A stretch of 64,000 bases of DNA. Origin: Lacticaseibacillus songhuajiangensis (lineage in GTDB: Bacteria; Bacillota; Bacilli; Lactobacillales; Lactobacillaceae). The position numbers were made by a program, and so were the translations under genes. Under the pieces are notes generated by a model. It had not been told where the DNA came from. It ran no database searches and saw only the letters and a list, made by a program, of their open reading frames with translations. Every line of letters starts with the position of its first letter. The first letter of the stretch is position 1. The DNA lies in the NCBI RefSeq assembly GCF_003946025.1, contig NZ_RHNR01000003.1:1-64000 (forward strand). Reading direction: 5' to 3'. Shown piece after piece: positions 35,438 through 43,964 of the stretch.

Positions 35438-35845
35438 TTAATCTTGCGAATCCGCGTGCCCCTTCTCGAGATTACGCAATTCTTCCTCTGTGGTCACCAT
35501 GTGGTCATCGAAGTGGTCAAGCTTCCAGTGCAGATGGTCAATGGCCGCCTGCAGGTCGTCCCGCTTTTCCTCCATGATGGCCAGCTGCTCCTGCAGCAGC
35601 GTCTTTTGCTCGTCCAAGTTATTCTCTTGGGCATCGAACAACTGAATGTAGCGCCGCAGTGCCTCGATGCTCATTCCCGCCCCGCGCATCTGCTTGGCAA
35701 AATTAATGCGACGGATAATCCGGTCATCGATTTCACGCACGCCCACATCGGAGCGGTCAATGGCTGGAATCAGGCCTTCTTTTTCGTAGTAACGAATGGT
35801 GGCTGACGGCACGCCGGTGCGTGCGCTGGCTTCTTTAATGTTCAT
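35438..35845 (-). CDS. MerR family regulator
   Basis: 135 residues. The N-terminal HTH starts MNIKEASARTGVPSATIRYY and continues with EKEGLIP. The dimerising coiled coil runs from about 85 to 125 (QLAIMEEKRDDLQAAIDHLH). There are no metal-binding cysteines, so it belongs to the AdhR/organic-stress branch. It is the third gene after an MFS exporter and an NAD(P)-binding protein on the same strand, 12 bases apart. It probably controls that operon through the MerR-type operator at 37897-37916. Confidence 0.9.
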   Translation of the reverse strand: MNIKEASARTGVPSATIRYYEKEGLIPAIDRSDVGVREIDDRIIRRINFAKQMRGAGMSIEALRRYIQLFDAQENNLDEQKTLLQEQLAIMEEKRDDLQAAIDHLHWKLDHFDDHMVTTEEELRNLEKGHADSQD

Positions 35846-35857
35846 CTTCTGCGCTCC

Positions 35858-36457
35858 TTACTGCGGCCGGTTAATGCCGACGCTCTCCTTACTGTACAAG
35901 TGTTCATCCTGCAGCGCCGCGACAGCGAGCATGGCAATGGCGTGCCGCGAAACATCGTGCCCGCCAAAAGCTTCGCCCTCGCGGGTCACTTCGTAATCAT
36001 CACTGCCGTTGTCAAACCAGCCCGGCCGAATCACGGTGTAGTTGAGGCTTGACTCCGTGAAGGCATCCGCAGCACGGCGGTATGGCAACAATACCGGACT
36101 GTCGCTCAGATTACTACCGCCAACACTCGCAGGCACTTCATCATAAATCCCCATTGAGCTAATGAAGACCACCCGTTGCACACCAGCTGCCGTCATTGCG
36201 GCAACAATTGAGCGCGCCATGCCGGCCATGTCACCGGACACCGCCGCAAATACGGCATCGACACCATTCAGGGCCTGCGTCAAGGCGGCTGTGTCCAGCA
36301 CATTCAGGTTCACGGCTTCTTCCCGCGCAGTATCAACAGGTAAGCTAGTCGCGTGCCGTGAAACCAATTTGAGCTGAGCATCTGTTGTGTTCAATAATTT
36401 TGCGCGCACACTACGGCCAATCGACCCCGTGGCGCCAATAATCATCATTTTCATCAT
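35858..36457 (-). CDS. NAD(P)-binding protein (NmrA/SDR-like)
   Basis: 199 residues with a Rossmann start MMIIGATGSIGRSV and the typical VFISSMGIYDEVP strand, as in atypical short-chain dehydrogenases that bind NAD(P)H. ATG 36457 follows AAGGAG by 6 bases. It sits between the MFS and MerR genes. A detoxifying or redox role tied to the exporter is plausible; the substrate is unknown. Confidence 0.85.
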   Translation of the reverse strand: MMKMMIIGATGSIGRSVRAKLLNTTDAQLKLVSRHATSLPVDTAREEAVNLNVLDTAALTQALNGVDAVFAAVSGDMAGMARSIVAAMTAAGVQRVVFISSMGIYDEVPASVGGSNLSDSPVLLPYRRAADAFTESSLNYTVIRPGWFDNGSDDYEVTREGEAFGGHDVSRHAIAMLAVAALQDEHLYSKESVGINRPQ

Positions 36458-36490
36458 TATAATCTCCTTTTTGTTAACACTCTGCAAGCC

Positions 36491-37822
36491 TTAAGCAGTT
36501 CGGCCGCGACGCACACCATTAAGCGTGGCCAGCAGTGCCAGCACCATGAAACCCGCCATCAGGTATGCGGCGTGGTTGTAGGACACCGCTGGGTTCACCC
36601 AACGGCTGGTCAGAGCAACGATAACGGACAGCCCGAACGAACTGCCAATTTGGTGCACGGTATTGACGACACCAGACGCAGAACCCGCAATCTCGGGATC
36701 CGTGTTGGCAACCCCTGCAACGGTGAGTGGGCTGAGGCTCAGGCCCTGCCCAATTCCAATGATGACCATCGGAACGGCGAGTGCCCAGAAGAAACCACCG
36801 TGAATACCAACAACGGCACCCATGACCAGACCGACCAAGGTAATGATGACCCCGCTGAGCATCAACTGGTTGTTGCTGAAACGGTCATTGAGCCGGGCCA
36901 GCACCGTAGCGGACAAGAACTGGGGAATCGTTTCGGGTAAAAAGCCCAGCGCCGCCAGCAGTGGCGTGTAGCCATAGACATTTTGCATCGCTTGCGGCAC
37001 CAAGAAGAAGTAGGAAATCATGGCCCCGAGGTAGAAGAAACGCGCCAGGTAAGCACTGCTGCGCTGCCGATCGGCGAATAGACGCAGCGGCATGATTGGC
37101 GCTGCCGCGCGGTGTTCCGCCCAGATAAAAGTTACTAAGGCAACCAGCGCTACAACGGCAGCTAGCAACTGGTAGGCCGTGCCGTTAATGCTGTAAATGA
37201 GACCGGCAAAACCAATCGCTGAGCTAATCGCCCCAAGCCAATCTAGACGCCCACCCTGACCGGCTTTTGCCGGAACAAACTTCAGTGTTAAAGCCAACAT
37301 GATGAGCCCCACCGGCACGTTGAGCAGAAAACCATCACGCCAAGAGAAGTAACTGGCAATGAGACCGCCAATCACGAGACCAAAACTGGCCCCAATCCCC
37401 GCCGTTGCGCCGTAGTAGGCAATCGCCCGGGTGCGCGTTGCCCCTTGGTAACTATCCATGAGTAGCGCCAAGGTGGTCGGTGCCAGAATCGCAGAGCCGA
37501 CGCCCTGCAGTGCTCGCATTGCGATAATCATTGCGCCGCTTTGGGACATCCCGACCAGCAGCGATCCCAAGGTGAAGATGAGCAGACCGGCGATGAAGAC
37601 GCGCCGGCGTCCGTAAATATCGCCGGCACGCCCACCAATCATGAGTAGGCCACCGAAACTGAGTGCATAGGCGTTGGTCACCCAGGCCAGGCTCTGCGCA
37701 TCCATGTGCAGGTCAGCCGCAATTTTAACGGTGCTGGTGAACACAATGGAATTATCGAGCAGAATCATAAAGTAACTAATGAGAATAATCGGCAAGACCA
37801 TGCCGAATTTTGACTTGTTCAT
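36491..37822 (-). CDS. MFS transporter (DHA family)
   Basis: 443-residue exporter with about 14 membrane segments. Motif A is GGRAGDIYGRRRVF; LLDNSIVFTSTVKI and GVGSAILAPTTLALL are also typical of drug:H+ antiporters. First gene of the MFS/NAD(P)-binding/merR unit; the start has AGGGAG upstream. Likely exports a toxic organic compound sensed by the MerR protein. Confidence 0.9.
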   Translation of the reverse strand: MNKSKFGMVLPIILISYFMILLDNSIVFTSTVKIAADLHMDAQSLAWVTNAYALSFGGLLMIGGRAGDIYGRRRVFIAGLLIFTLGSLLVGMSQSGAMIIAMRALQGVGSAILAPTTLALLMDSYQGATRTRAIAYYGATAGIGASFGLVIGGLIASYFSWRDGFLLNVPVGLIMLALTLKFVPAKAGQGGRLDWLGAISSAIGFAGLIYSINGTAYQLLAAVVALVALVTFIWAEHRAAAPIMPLRLFADRQRSSAYLARFFYLGAMISYFFLVPQAMQNVYGYTPLLAALGFLPETIPQFLSATVLARLNDRFSNNQLMLSGVIITLVGLVMGAVVGIHGGFFWALAVPMVIIGIGQGLSLSPLTVAGVANTDPEIAGSASGVVNTVHQIGSSFGLSVIVALTSRWVNPAVSYNHAAYLMAGFMVLALLATLNGVRRGRTA

Positions 37823-37890
37823 TGAATATCTCCCTTTAAGCTGCGGCCGAACGCCGCTTTCATCGTTGTTTTCTTAAGCGATGAACCCAG

Positions 37891-37919
37891 CTTATGCCTT
37901 GAAGTGAACTTTAAGGCAA
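37891..37919 (-). promoter_or_regulatory. MerR-type promoter/operator of the MFS operon
   Basis: CCTTGAAGTGAACTTTAAGG (37897-37916), a near-perfect dyad like those of the AdhR group. On the minus strand it occupies the spacer between TTGCCT and CATAAG. Confidence 0.7.
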
Positions 37920-37931
37920 GGGGGAAATTGC

Positions 37932-37964
37932 AAAAAAACACGTTCTTTTTACAAAACGTGTTTT
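37932..37964 (-). terminator. Terminator after the sugar acetyltransferase gene
   Basis: AAAACACGTT/AACGTGTTTT stem followed by TTTG on the minus strand. Confidence 0.8.
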
Positions 37965-38001
37965 ACCTGCTTGTACATATAGTTGAGCTACGCGGCCCAC
38001 C

Positions 38002-38640
38002 TCACTCTGTTTTTGTCAGCCCAGATTCACTTTCCACCTGTGCCCAGTCAATGCGGCGGTTCTTGAAGTAATACTCCTGATCATGGGCATTCACCGCACG
38101 CAGCACGTGACACGGGTTACCGACCGCGACGCTGTTCGCGGGCACGTCCTTGGTGACAATGGCTCCCGCCCCGATGATACTGTTGGCCCCAATGCTAATT
38201 CCTGGTAGCACAATCACGCCGGCACCAAGCCAGGCGTTAGCGCCGATGTGGATCGGCGCGTTGTACTGATAAGCCAGTGGCCGCAACTCCGGTGCCAGCG
38301 GATGACCCGCGGTCGCGAGCACGACGTTCGGCCCGAACTGCACGTTGTCGCCAACATAGATGTGCGTGTCGTCAACCAGCGTCAGCCCAAAATTCGCGTA
38401 GACATGCTTGCCGAAGTGCACAAACTTGCCGCCCCAGTCAGCATGCAGTGGTGATTCAATGTAGCAATGCTCACCAATTTCAGCGAACATGTCCTGGAGC
38501 ATGGCCGTTCGCTGCGCCAATTGCGATGGCCGTAACTGGTTAAATTCATACAATTTGTCCAAGCACGCCATCTGCACCTTGCCCAATTCCGGATCAATGG
38601 TGCGGTACAAGCTACCATCATGCAAGCGCGTTTCATCCAT
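38002..38640 (-). CDS. maa: Sugar O-acetyltransferase (Maa/LacA-type hexapeptide enzyme)
   Basis: 212 residues. The left-handed parallel beta-helix is visible as hexapeptide turns such as IGANAWLGAGVIVLPGISIG and NSIIGAGAIV. The catalytic histidine is in TAGHPL. It transfers acetyl from acetyl-CoA to maltose or related sugars. ATG 38640 follows GAGGTG; an earlier GTG is less likely. Monocistronic. Confidence 0.93.
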   Translation of the reverse strand: MDETRLHDGSLYRTIDPELGKVQMACLDKLYEFNQLRPSQLAQRTAMLQDMFAEIGEHCYIESPLHADWGGKFVHFGKHVYANFGLTLVDDTHIYVGDNVQFGPNVVLATAGHPLAPELRPLAYQYNAPIHIGANAWLGAGVIVLPGISIGANSIIGAGAIVTKDVPANSVAVGNPCHVLRAVNAHDQEYYFKNRRIDWAQVESESGLTKTE

Positions 38641-38774
38641 ATTTATCACCTCGGGATTAGTTTAGCAAAATTCATCATGAATAAACGCATTATTTATATT
38701 CTGCGACCTAGGACTGAGCTATTGTGCCGCGTTGCTTGCTATAATGAAGCCATCAAAACTTTGGAGGTTTCAAC

Positions 38775-39476
38775 ATGGAGTACACCATCACGCAATCGAC
38801 CACTTTTCCAATTGTCCAGATTCACTTGGGTCAGGGCGAAACGATTCAGATTGAATCCGGCTCAATGCTCTACCACAACGGCATGGTGAAGCTTGAGGGA
38901 CGTATGAACAGCAACGGCAAAAAGGGTTTGGGTGGCCTGATGAGTGCGGTTGGCCGCTCCATGACCTCCGGCGAATCCTTCTTCATCACCACCGCCACCG
39001 GCCAGGCAACAGACAGCGAACTAGCAATTGCGCCAGGCAATCCAGGCGTCATCCAGTCTCTGCCCACGGCACCCGGCAACGAGCTGCGCCTCAACACGGG
39101 CGCTTTCCTGGCCGCTGATAGCGACGTCCACTACAACATGGTCCGCCAAAAGTTGGATGGCGCGCTGTTCGGCGGCACCGGTGGTCTCTTCGTGATGGAA
39201 ACCAGCGGCACTGGTAACGTGCTGGTCAGCGGCTACGGGGACATCATTCCAATCGAAATGGACGGCAGCAAGGAGTACATCGTCGACAACAGCCACGTGG
39301 TTGCTTGGAGCGGTTCGCTGGATTACAACACCGAGTTTGCGAGCGGTACCTTCGGCTTCAAGACCGGCGAAGGCATCGTCAACCGGTTCCACGGCCAGGG
39401 CACTGTGTACATCCAGACCCGCAACATGGAGAGCCTCGCCAACTCGCTGAAGCCTTACTTACCAAGCAAGAGCTAA
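38775..39476 (+). CDS. AIM24/TIGR00266 family protein
   Basis: 233 residues of the AIM24 family, whose beta-rich fold has a tell-tale GSMLYHNGMVKLEGRM near the start. GSKEYIVDNSHVVAW and a glycine-rich FGGTGGLFVM follow. The cellular role is unknown in bacteria. GGAGG precedes the ATG and a TATAAT box with TTGC just upstream lies at about 38740. Repeat R4 begins 2 bases after the stop codon. Confidence 0.9.
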   Translation: MEYTITQSTTFPIVQIHLGQGETIQIESGSMLYHNGMVKLEGRMNSNGKKGLGGLMSAVGRSMTSGESFFITTATGQATDSELAIAPGNPGVIQSLPTAPGNELRLNTGAFLAADSDVHYNMVRQKLDGALFGGTGGLFVMETSGTGNVLVSGYGDIIPIEMDGSKEYIVDNSHVVAWSGSLDYNTEFASGTFGFKTGEGIVNRFHGQGTVYIQTRNMESLANSLKPYLPSKS

Positions 39477-39477
39477 C

Positions 39478-40213
39478 GCTGTCCGCCAGCGTAAGTCTGC
39501 GCCCGCAAGGGTGCGCATTGTAGTTTAAGCAGTTTTCACAACGCCGCAAGGCGGTGAGGGCGTCAACTCCGCGCTCCCGAGATGATTGTGTGCAGCCACG
39601 ACGGCAAGTGCGGCCGTCCTGTCTCCAGACAATCATCTTTTCGCCCGACTCCGTTCCCTGCGCTTCGCCCAAGTGCACCACCACCTCCGTGACCGACACG
39701 TTACGGAGTGGAGACAGTACGACTAACGATTGCGCGACGGTTACAAGTCACATTGACCTTAATTAGAGATTGAAATCACGGTGACAGAAGGTGTTGGGTC
39801 GTTGTCACTGTGTCTGCCGGTTCGTTGATGTGTCACACCGCACATGATATGAAATCATCAGGTTAACGTCGTCCGGAAATAACACCACCACAGTATCGTG
39901 AATGCACTTAGGGTCTGGGGTGGATTGGCGTAGCGGGCAGGAACGGAGTTAGCGAAAATAAAATTGGCAGTGTATTTCCGACGAAAATCGTGTCGGAAAT
40001 ACACTGCCAATTTTATCGGGAGCGGGATATTGACGCCGGACTTGCGGCAATATCCCCAGTGGAAGACGGCGTAGCCGGCTGGAACGGTCCCCGCTAACGG
40101 AGTTCCTGCCCGCGAAGCCAATCCGCACCAGACCCGACCTTCAGTCTACCCCGCTATTTTCAATTCCTGCATCCTTGCGGATGAAAGTTTCATGGCTTAC
40201 ACTGACGGACAGC
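39478..40213 (-). repeat. Structured intergenic repeat element, copy R4
   Basis: 736 bp in opposite orientation to R2. Ends are GCTGTCCGCCAGCGTAAGT (39478-39496) and the near-complement at 40195-40213 (16 of 19). Module A has the longest terminal stem, 24 bp perfect (39959-39982 with 39992-40015). Beside it the GGGATATTG/CAATATCCC arm replaces GGGACTTTG/CAAAGTCCC of R2, a paired change. Module B is truncated: the inner GATGATTGT hairpin remains but about 100 bases of one outer arm are missing. The element fills the gap between two convergent genes. Confidence 0.87.
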
Positions 40214-40246
40214 AAAAAACCACGCCGCAAATGCGACGTGGTTTTT
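40214..40246 (-). terminator. Terminator after the DUF4811 gene
   Basis: AAAACCACGTCGC/GCGGCGTGGTTTT stem followed by a T-run on the minus strand, adjoining the end of repeat R4. Confidence 0.85.
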
Positions 40247-40249
40247 GTA

Positions 40250-40981
40250 TTACTTGGTAGACGACTTCACGTCTGCAATCAGCTGCTTGAGCGCAGTTGC
40301 CTGCAACTTAGCGGTCGCTTGGGCGATGACCTGCTTCTGCTGAGCGGCAGTCATCTGCGGGTTCTTCATCTTGGCAGCAACGACTGCCTTCTGAATAACC
40401 GCGGCCATCTGCGCCTTCTGCTTAGCAGAAGGGTTCTGCAGGGCCTTAGCCTTCTTGGCGAGAACCTTTGCCTGGGTTGGCGTCAGTTCCGTCCAGGTTG
40501 TTGGCACCTTGATGGTGTTCACCTGCTTAATGAGCTTGTTGTTGTTTTGGTTCATGAACAAGGTCTTGTAGAAGTTGTTCTTGTAACGCCACACGGTCTT
40601 CTTAGCGGTCAGGCTGGCGGTGTTGCCGCTCACCTTTTGCACCTTGTTGAAGACATCGTAATCCGCCTTTGTGTGGGTCGCCTTCTTCTTCAGATCGAGC
40701 TTGTAGATGTACACGTTGCGCTTGCCAGCCGTGCCGACATCCTGCCGCAGCAGAAGTGGCATCTGTTTGCTTGGCGAAGCGGAGTAAATCGTGCTGGTTT
40801 CAGTTGTCGTGACCTTTTCCATCCCAAAATGGTTGTGGTCGTTGGCGTTAACCAGGTAAAGAGATCCGAGGAGTGCGAAGCCGAAAATCGCAACCAAAAT
40901 GCTGCGCAGAACGGACTTCTTCATCATGATGAAGGCGAGGTAGAGGCAAATGGTGCTCACAATAATCATTGCGACAATCAT
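40250..40981 (-). CDS. DUF4811-like membrane-anchored protein
   Basis: 243 residues. Two membrane helices at the N terminus (about 2-19 and 25-43) are followed by an extracytoplasmic domain and a C-terminal run rich in Lys, Ala and Gln (about 165-243). The latter is probably helical. The family commonly accompanies MFS exporters in lactobacilli. Its start codon shares one base with the stop of the exporter gene (TAATG). Role unknown; partner or accessory protein of the transporter is the inference. Confidence 0.8.
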   Translation of the reverse strand: MIVAMIIVSTICLYLAFIMMKKSVLRSILVAIFGFALLGSLYLVNANDHNHFGMEKVTTTETSTIYSASPSKQMPLLLRQDVGTAGKRNVYIYKLDLKKKATHTKADYDVFNKVQKVSGNTASLTAKKTVWRYKNNFYKTLFMNQNNNKLIKQVNTIKVPTTWTELTPTQAKVLAKKAKALQNPSAKQKAQMAAVIQKAVVAAKMKNPQMTAAQQKQVIAQATAKLQATALKQLIADVKSSTK

Positions 40982-42456
40982 TACTTAGCCACCTCCTTGC
41001 TTGTAACATCCTGACTCTTAACCACCTTCTGGTTGAGGAAGAAGGTCAGAATCCAGCCGATGCAGCTAAACGCAATCGCGCACCAGAACGAAGCGTGGTA
41101 CCCATTCAGCGTGGCGCTGAAGAACTGGTGCTTGTAGCCCAGTGGGTTCGTCGTCAGCATGTGCTTGGCTGGCGCCGTGTTGTTGGTGACGTTGGTCAGA
41201 ATGGAAACCAGGATGGCGGTCGTCATGGACGTGGCCACCTGACGAATCGTGTTGTTCACGGCCGTCCCGTGGCGAATCAATTCACCAGACAGGGCGTTCA
41301 TCCCGTTAGTTGTCAGTGGCATCATGACCATGGACACCCCAAACATCCGCACTGCGTAGATAATCGTAATGAAGATGGATGGTGTCGTTTCGGTCACGAA
41401 CGCGTACGGCAAAGTCCCAACGGTCAGGATAAACAGACCGAGTTGGGCGAGGCGCTTAGCCCCAATGCGGTCGAACACAATCCCAGTGATTGGGCTCATA
41501 ACCCCCATCATCAGCGCCCCTGGCAGCAAGGTGAGTCCGGATTCGAGCGCGGATTTACCATGAATAATCTGCAGGTACAGTGGCAGAATCATTTCGACCC
41601 CGACCATGGCCATGTTGGCGATAGAACCCAAGATGGTGGAGAGGGTGAAAATTTTGCTGGTGAACACACGCAGCTCCAGGAACGGGTTCTTCATGTGGAG
41701 CTGACGGTAAACGAAGAGCGCAATGACAACCACACCACCGGCGATGCTACCGAGCACGATTGGGTCGAGCCAACCATTGCTGGAGACTTCGGAGAAACCG
41801 TAGAGCAGCAGGCCAAACCCAATGGAGGATTCAACCAGGGACAGGAAGTCGAGCTTCGGATTGCTGTTGGGCAGCACGTCGCGCATGAAGAAGATGGACA
41901 TGATCAGCACGAGCACAATAACTGGCAGCAACATTCCGAACAGAGTCCGCCAGCCAAAATTATCGATGACCCACCCAGAGAGCGTTGGCCCAATGGCAGG
42001 TGCCACCCCAATGGCGAGGCCAGCCAGACCCATGGCGCTCCCGCGCTTTTCTGGTGGGAAGATGCTGAGCATGATGTTCTGCAGCAGCGGCATCGTGACC
42101 CCGACCCCAACGGCCTGAATCAGACGACCCGCAAGCAGCGTCCCAAAATTATCAGCGATGAAGGCAACCACAGTCCCCACGCCGAAGATACTCATCGCGC
42201 CAATGTAGAGCCAGCGTGTTGGCACTTTCGCGGCCAGGTAGGCCGAAACAGGAATCATAATCCCGTTGACCAGCATGAACCCGGTCGTCAGCCACTGAAC
42301 GGTCCCAGTGTCGATGTTAAATTCTTTCATTAAGGTTGGGAATGCTGTTGCAAGGATGGTTTGGTTCAGCACCGTGATGAAAACCCCTGTAATCAGGGTC
42401 ACCACGAGCAGCGCCACATTAATCTTGCGTCCCTTTGTATCACGTACTTCTTGCAC
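40981..42456 (-). CDS. MFS efflux transporter (EmrB/QacA)
   Basis: 491-residue DHA2 exporter with 14 membrane segments. Motifs are TGTVQWLTTGFMLVNGI, GRLIQAVGVGVTMPL and APAIGPTLSGWVI. It starts at a GTG after AAGGCGAG. It is transcribed divergently from a MerR gene with face-to-face promoters. A multidrug role is likely; the substrate is not defined. Confidence 0.92.
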   Translation of the reverse strand: MQEVRDTKGRKINVALLVVTLITGVFITVLNQTILATAFPTLMKEFNIDTGTVQWLTTGFMLVNGIMIPVSAYLAAKVPTRWLYIGAMSIFGVGTVVAFIADNFGTLLAGRLIQAVGVGVTMPLLQNIMLSIFPPEKRGSAMGLAGLAIGVAPAIGPTLSGWVIDNFGWRTLFGMLLPVIVLVLIMSIFFMRDVLPNSNPKLDFLSLVESSIGFGLLLYGFSEVSSNGWLDPIVLGSIAGGVVVIALFVYRQLHMKNPFLELRVFTSKIFTLSTILGSIANMAMVGVEMILPLYLQIIHGKSALESGLTLLPGALMMGVMSPITGIVFDRIGAKRLAQLGLFILTVGTLPYAFVTETTPSIFITIIYAVRMFGVSMVMMPLTTNGMNALSGELIRHGTAVNNTIRQVATSMTTAILVSILTNVTNNTAPAKHMLTTNPLGYKHQFFSATLNGYHASFWCAIAFSCIGWILTFFLNQKVVKSQDVTSKEVAK

Positions 42457-42510
42457 GCTATCTCGCCTTCTTCTATCTAGCTTCTGAAAACCTTATTACA
42501 TTTTGTGATA

Positions 42511-42552
42511 TTGACAAGATAGAATATTATATCTATATTGAATAATAGTCAA
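42511..42552. promoter_or_regulatory. Overlapping face-to-face promoters, MFS and merR
   Basis: Plus strand: TTGACA (42511), 17 bp, TATATT (42534). Minus strand: TTGACT (ending at 42552), 17 bp, TAATAT (42524-42529). The -10 boxes lie inside one another's spacers, and the dyad ATAGA...TCTAT lies between them. One MerR dimer could therefore switch both directions. Confidence 0.75.
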
Positions 42553-42598
42553 GAACAAATTTAACAATCGTCAACTGTTGAGGAGAGAGTGAGAGCCC

Positions 42599-43039
42599 GT
42601 GGAACCTAGTCTGGTGCACAAATTCAAGCGTTTAGATATTTCGGTCGGTATCGGTGAAGCCAGCCGCATTACGGGGGCAACGCTGACCCAAATTCGTTAC
42701 TGGGAGAAAAAGGACCTCGTCCATTCCTTCCAGCACACGGAGGGGCGCAACAAGCGCTTCAACCTCCCCAACCTGATGATGATTATCTACATTAAAGACC
42801 TGCTCGCCGACGGTTACACCCTGGCAAAGGCCGGCGAGATGATCACCGAGCACCGTCACCAGACCGACCGCCTGAAGACACTCATCAAGTACTGTTTGCA
42901 GGACATGCGCGAAGACGAGGACGGCAGTACCGTCTTCAACTTCGGCGCGCTGAGCAATGACCCCGACTTCGATGTCGAGGCGCGGGTTACGGATGACAGC
43001 GCGTGTCTGGCAAAAGTTTCACGTGAAACTACTAAATAA
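42599..43039 (+). CDS. MerR family regulator
   Basis: 146 residues with a MerR-type HTH (VGIGEASRITGATLTQIRYW) and WEKKDLV. The C-terminal part lacks metal cysteines. It starts at GTG with GAGGAGAG upstream. It is divergent to the MFS exporter and most likely its regulator. The last codons (Val-Ser-Arg-Glu-Thr) coincide with a parS-like palindrome. Confidence 0.9.
   Translation: MEPSLVHKFKRLDISVGIGEASRITGATLTQIRYWEKKDLVHSFQHTEGRNKRFNLPNLMMIIYIKDLLADGYTLAKAGEMITEHRHQTDRLKTLIKYCLQDMREDEDGSTVFNFGALSNDPDFDVEARVTDDSACLAKVSRETTK
43015..43030. promoter_or_regulatory. parS-like site inside the merR coding region
   Basis: AGTTTCACGTGAAACT is a perfect 16-bp palindrome that keeps the central 14 bases of Firmicute parS; only the outermost base on each side differs. 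Position: last codons of merR. Confidence 0.75.
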
Positions 43040-43053
43040 ATAAGACCATTCAA

Positions 43054-43087
43054 AAGGGCGAGACCGCTACCAGCAGTCTCGCCCTTC
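43054..43087. terminator. Terminator between convergent merR and HAD genes
   Basis: AAGGGCGAGAC/GTCTCGCCCTT stem with CTTCTT after it. Confidence 0.8.
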
Positions 43088-43101
43088 TTCTATCCATATC
43101 T

Positions 43102-43746
43102 CTAGTAACGTTGCGCTCGCAGTCGCTCCTGAATCACATTCATGTTCGCCGCCACGTAATCCGCGCTGCTTTGATCCACGTGGTACTGCGTCGGCGCCAG
43201 AGCCCACGCCTGCATACCGGCGCTATGGGCGGCCATAATGCCCGTTGGACTGTCCTCAACCGCCAGACTATTTTGCGGGTGGCTACCCAGTGCTGCCAGC
43301 GACTGCGTATAAATCTGCGGGTCCGGTTTATTCCGTTCAATCGTTTCCCCACTAATCACGCTATCAAAAAACATGCGTAGCTCGTTTTGCCGCAGCATCT
43401 CTTCGATGCCTTCAAGGTTTCCTGCCGAAGCCAAGGCGACGCGGTAACCCGCGTCATGCAAGTATGTCAGCAACTCCCGCACGCCCGGAATCAAGACTTC
43501 CTTGTAGTTGAGTGGCTTTGTGAGCGCATCGCTTTCAAACTGCTGGCGCAGACGCGCCCGCAACTGCAAGTCATCAGGAACAGCGTATGACCAGGTATCG
43601 TCTGATGAGTGCCCAATGTAATCTTGGAGCGTGCGCGACGCGGGTCGCACCCCCGCGTCGTCCACGAGCCGCATTTGGCGCGCAAAATAGACGGGTTCAG
43701 TATCCACAAGCACCCCATCCATATCAAACACAACGGTATCAATCAT
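43102..43746 (-). CDS. HAD hydrolase, beta-phosphoglucomutase-like
   Basis: 214 residues. Motif I FDMDGVLVDTEP with the nucleophile Asp, motif II in ALASAG, motif III Lys in RNKPDPQIY, motif IV VEDSPTGIMAA. This set is usual for sugar-phosphate phosphatases or beta-phosphoglucomutase. It is monocistronic; the substrate is open. GGAGG before the ATG. Confidence 0.92.
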   Translation of the reverse strand: MIDTVVFDMDGVLVDTEPVYFARQMRLVDDAGVRPASRTLQDYIGHSSDDTWSYAVPDDLQLRARLRQQFESDALTKPLNYKEVLIPGVRELLTYLHDAGYRVALASAGNLEGIEEMLRQNELRMFFDSVISGETIERNKPDPQIYTQSLAALGSHPQNSLAVEDSPTGIMAAHSAGMQAWALAPTQYHVDQSSADYVAANMNVIQERLRAQRY

Positions 43747-43964
43747 TTTAACTGTTCCTCCTATTGTAAGCGCTAACCAATAAACTCCATCTTAACATAG
43801 CCACGAACCTTGGCAAGTCGGCGGTGATTTGGCGACGCCATCTATAATAAGCGACATTAATATTGGTATATAAAAAATTAAGCCGCCAGCATGCCTAATT
43901 AACTGCATTTATGCACAACCAGGCATTGTGACACATCATTTTGGTTATATTATTAGAAACCGCA

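Noticed and set aside
1136-39303. Other CACGTG-containing sites (near 1144, 1783, 21977, 30541, 39295) as parS
   Set aside because: They lack the GTTTC/GAAAC flanks.
40969-42333. 454-residue frame on the plus strand
   Set aside because: It is antisense to a clear MFS transporter and rich in His, Asn and Gln, as expected of an antisense frame.
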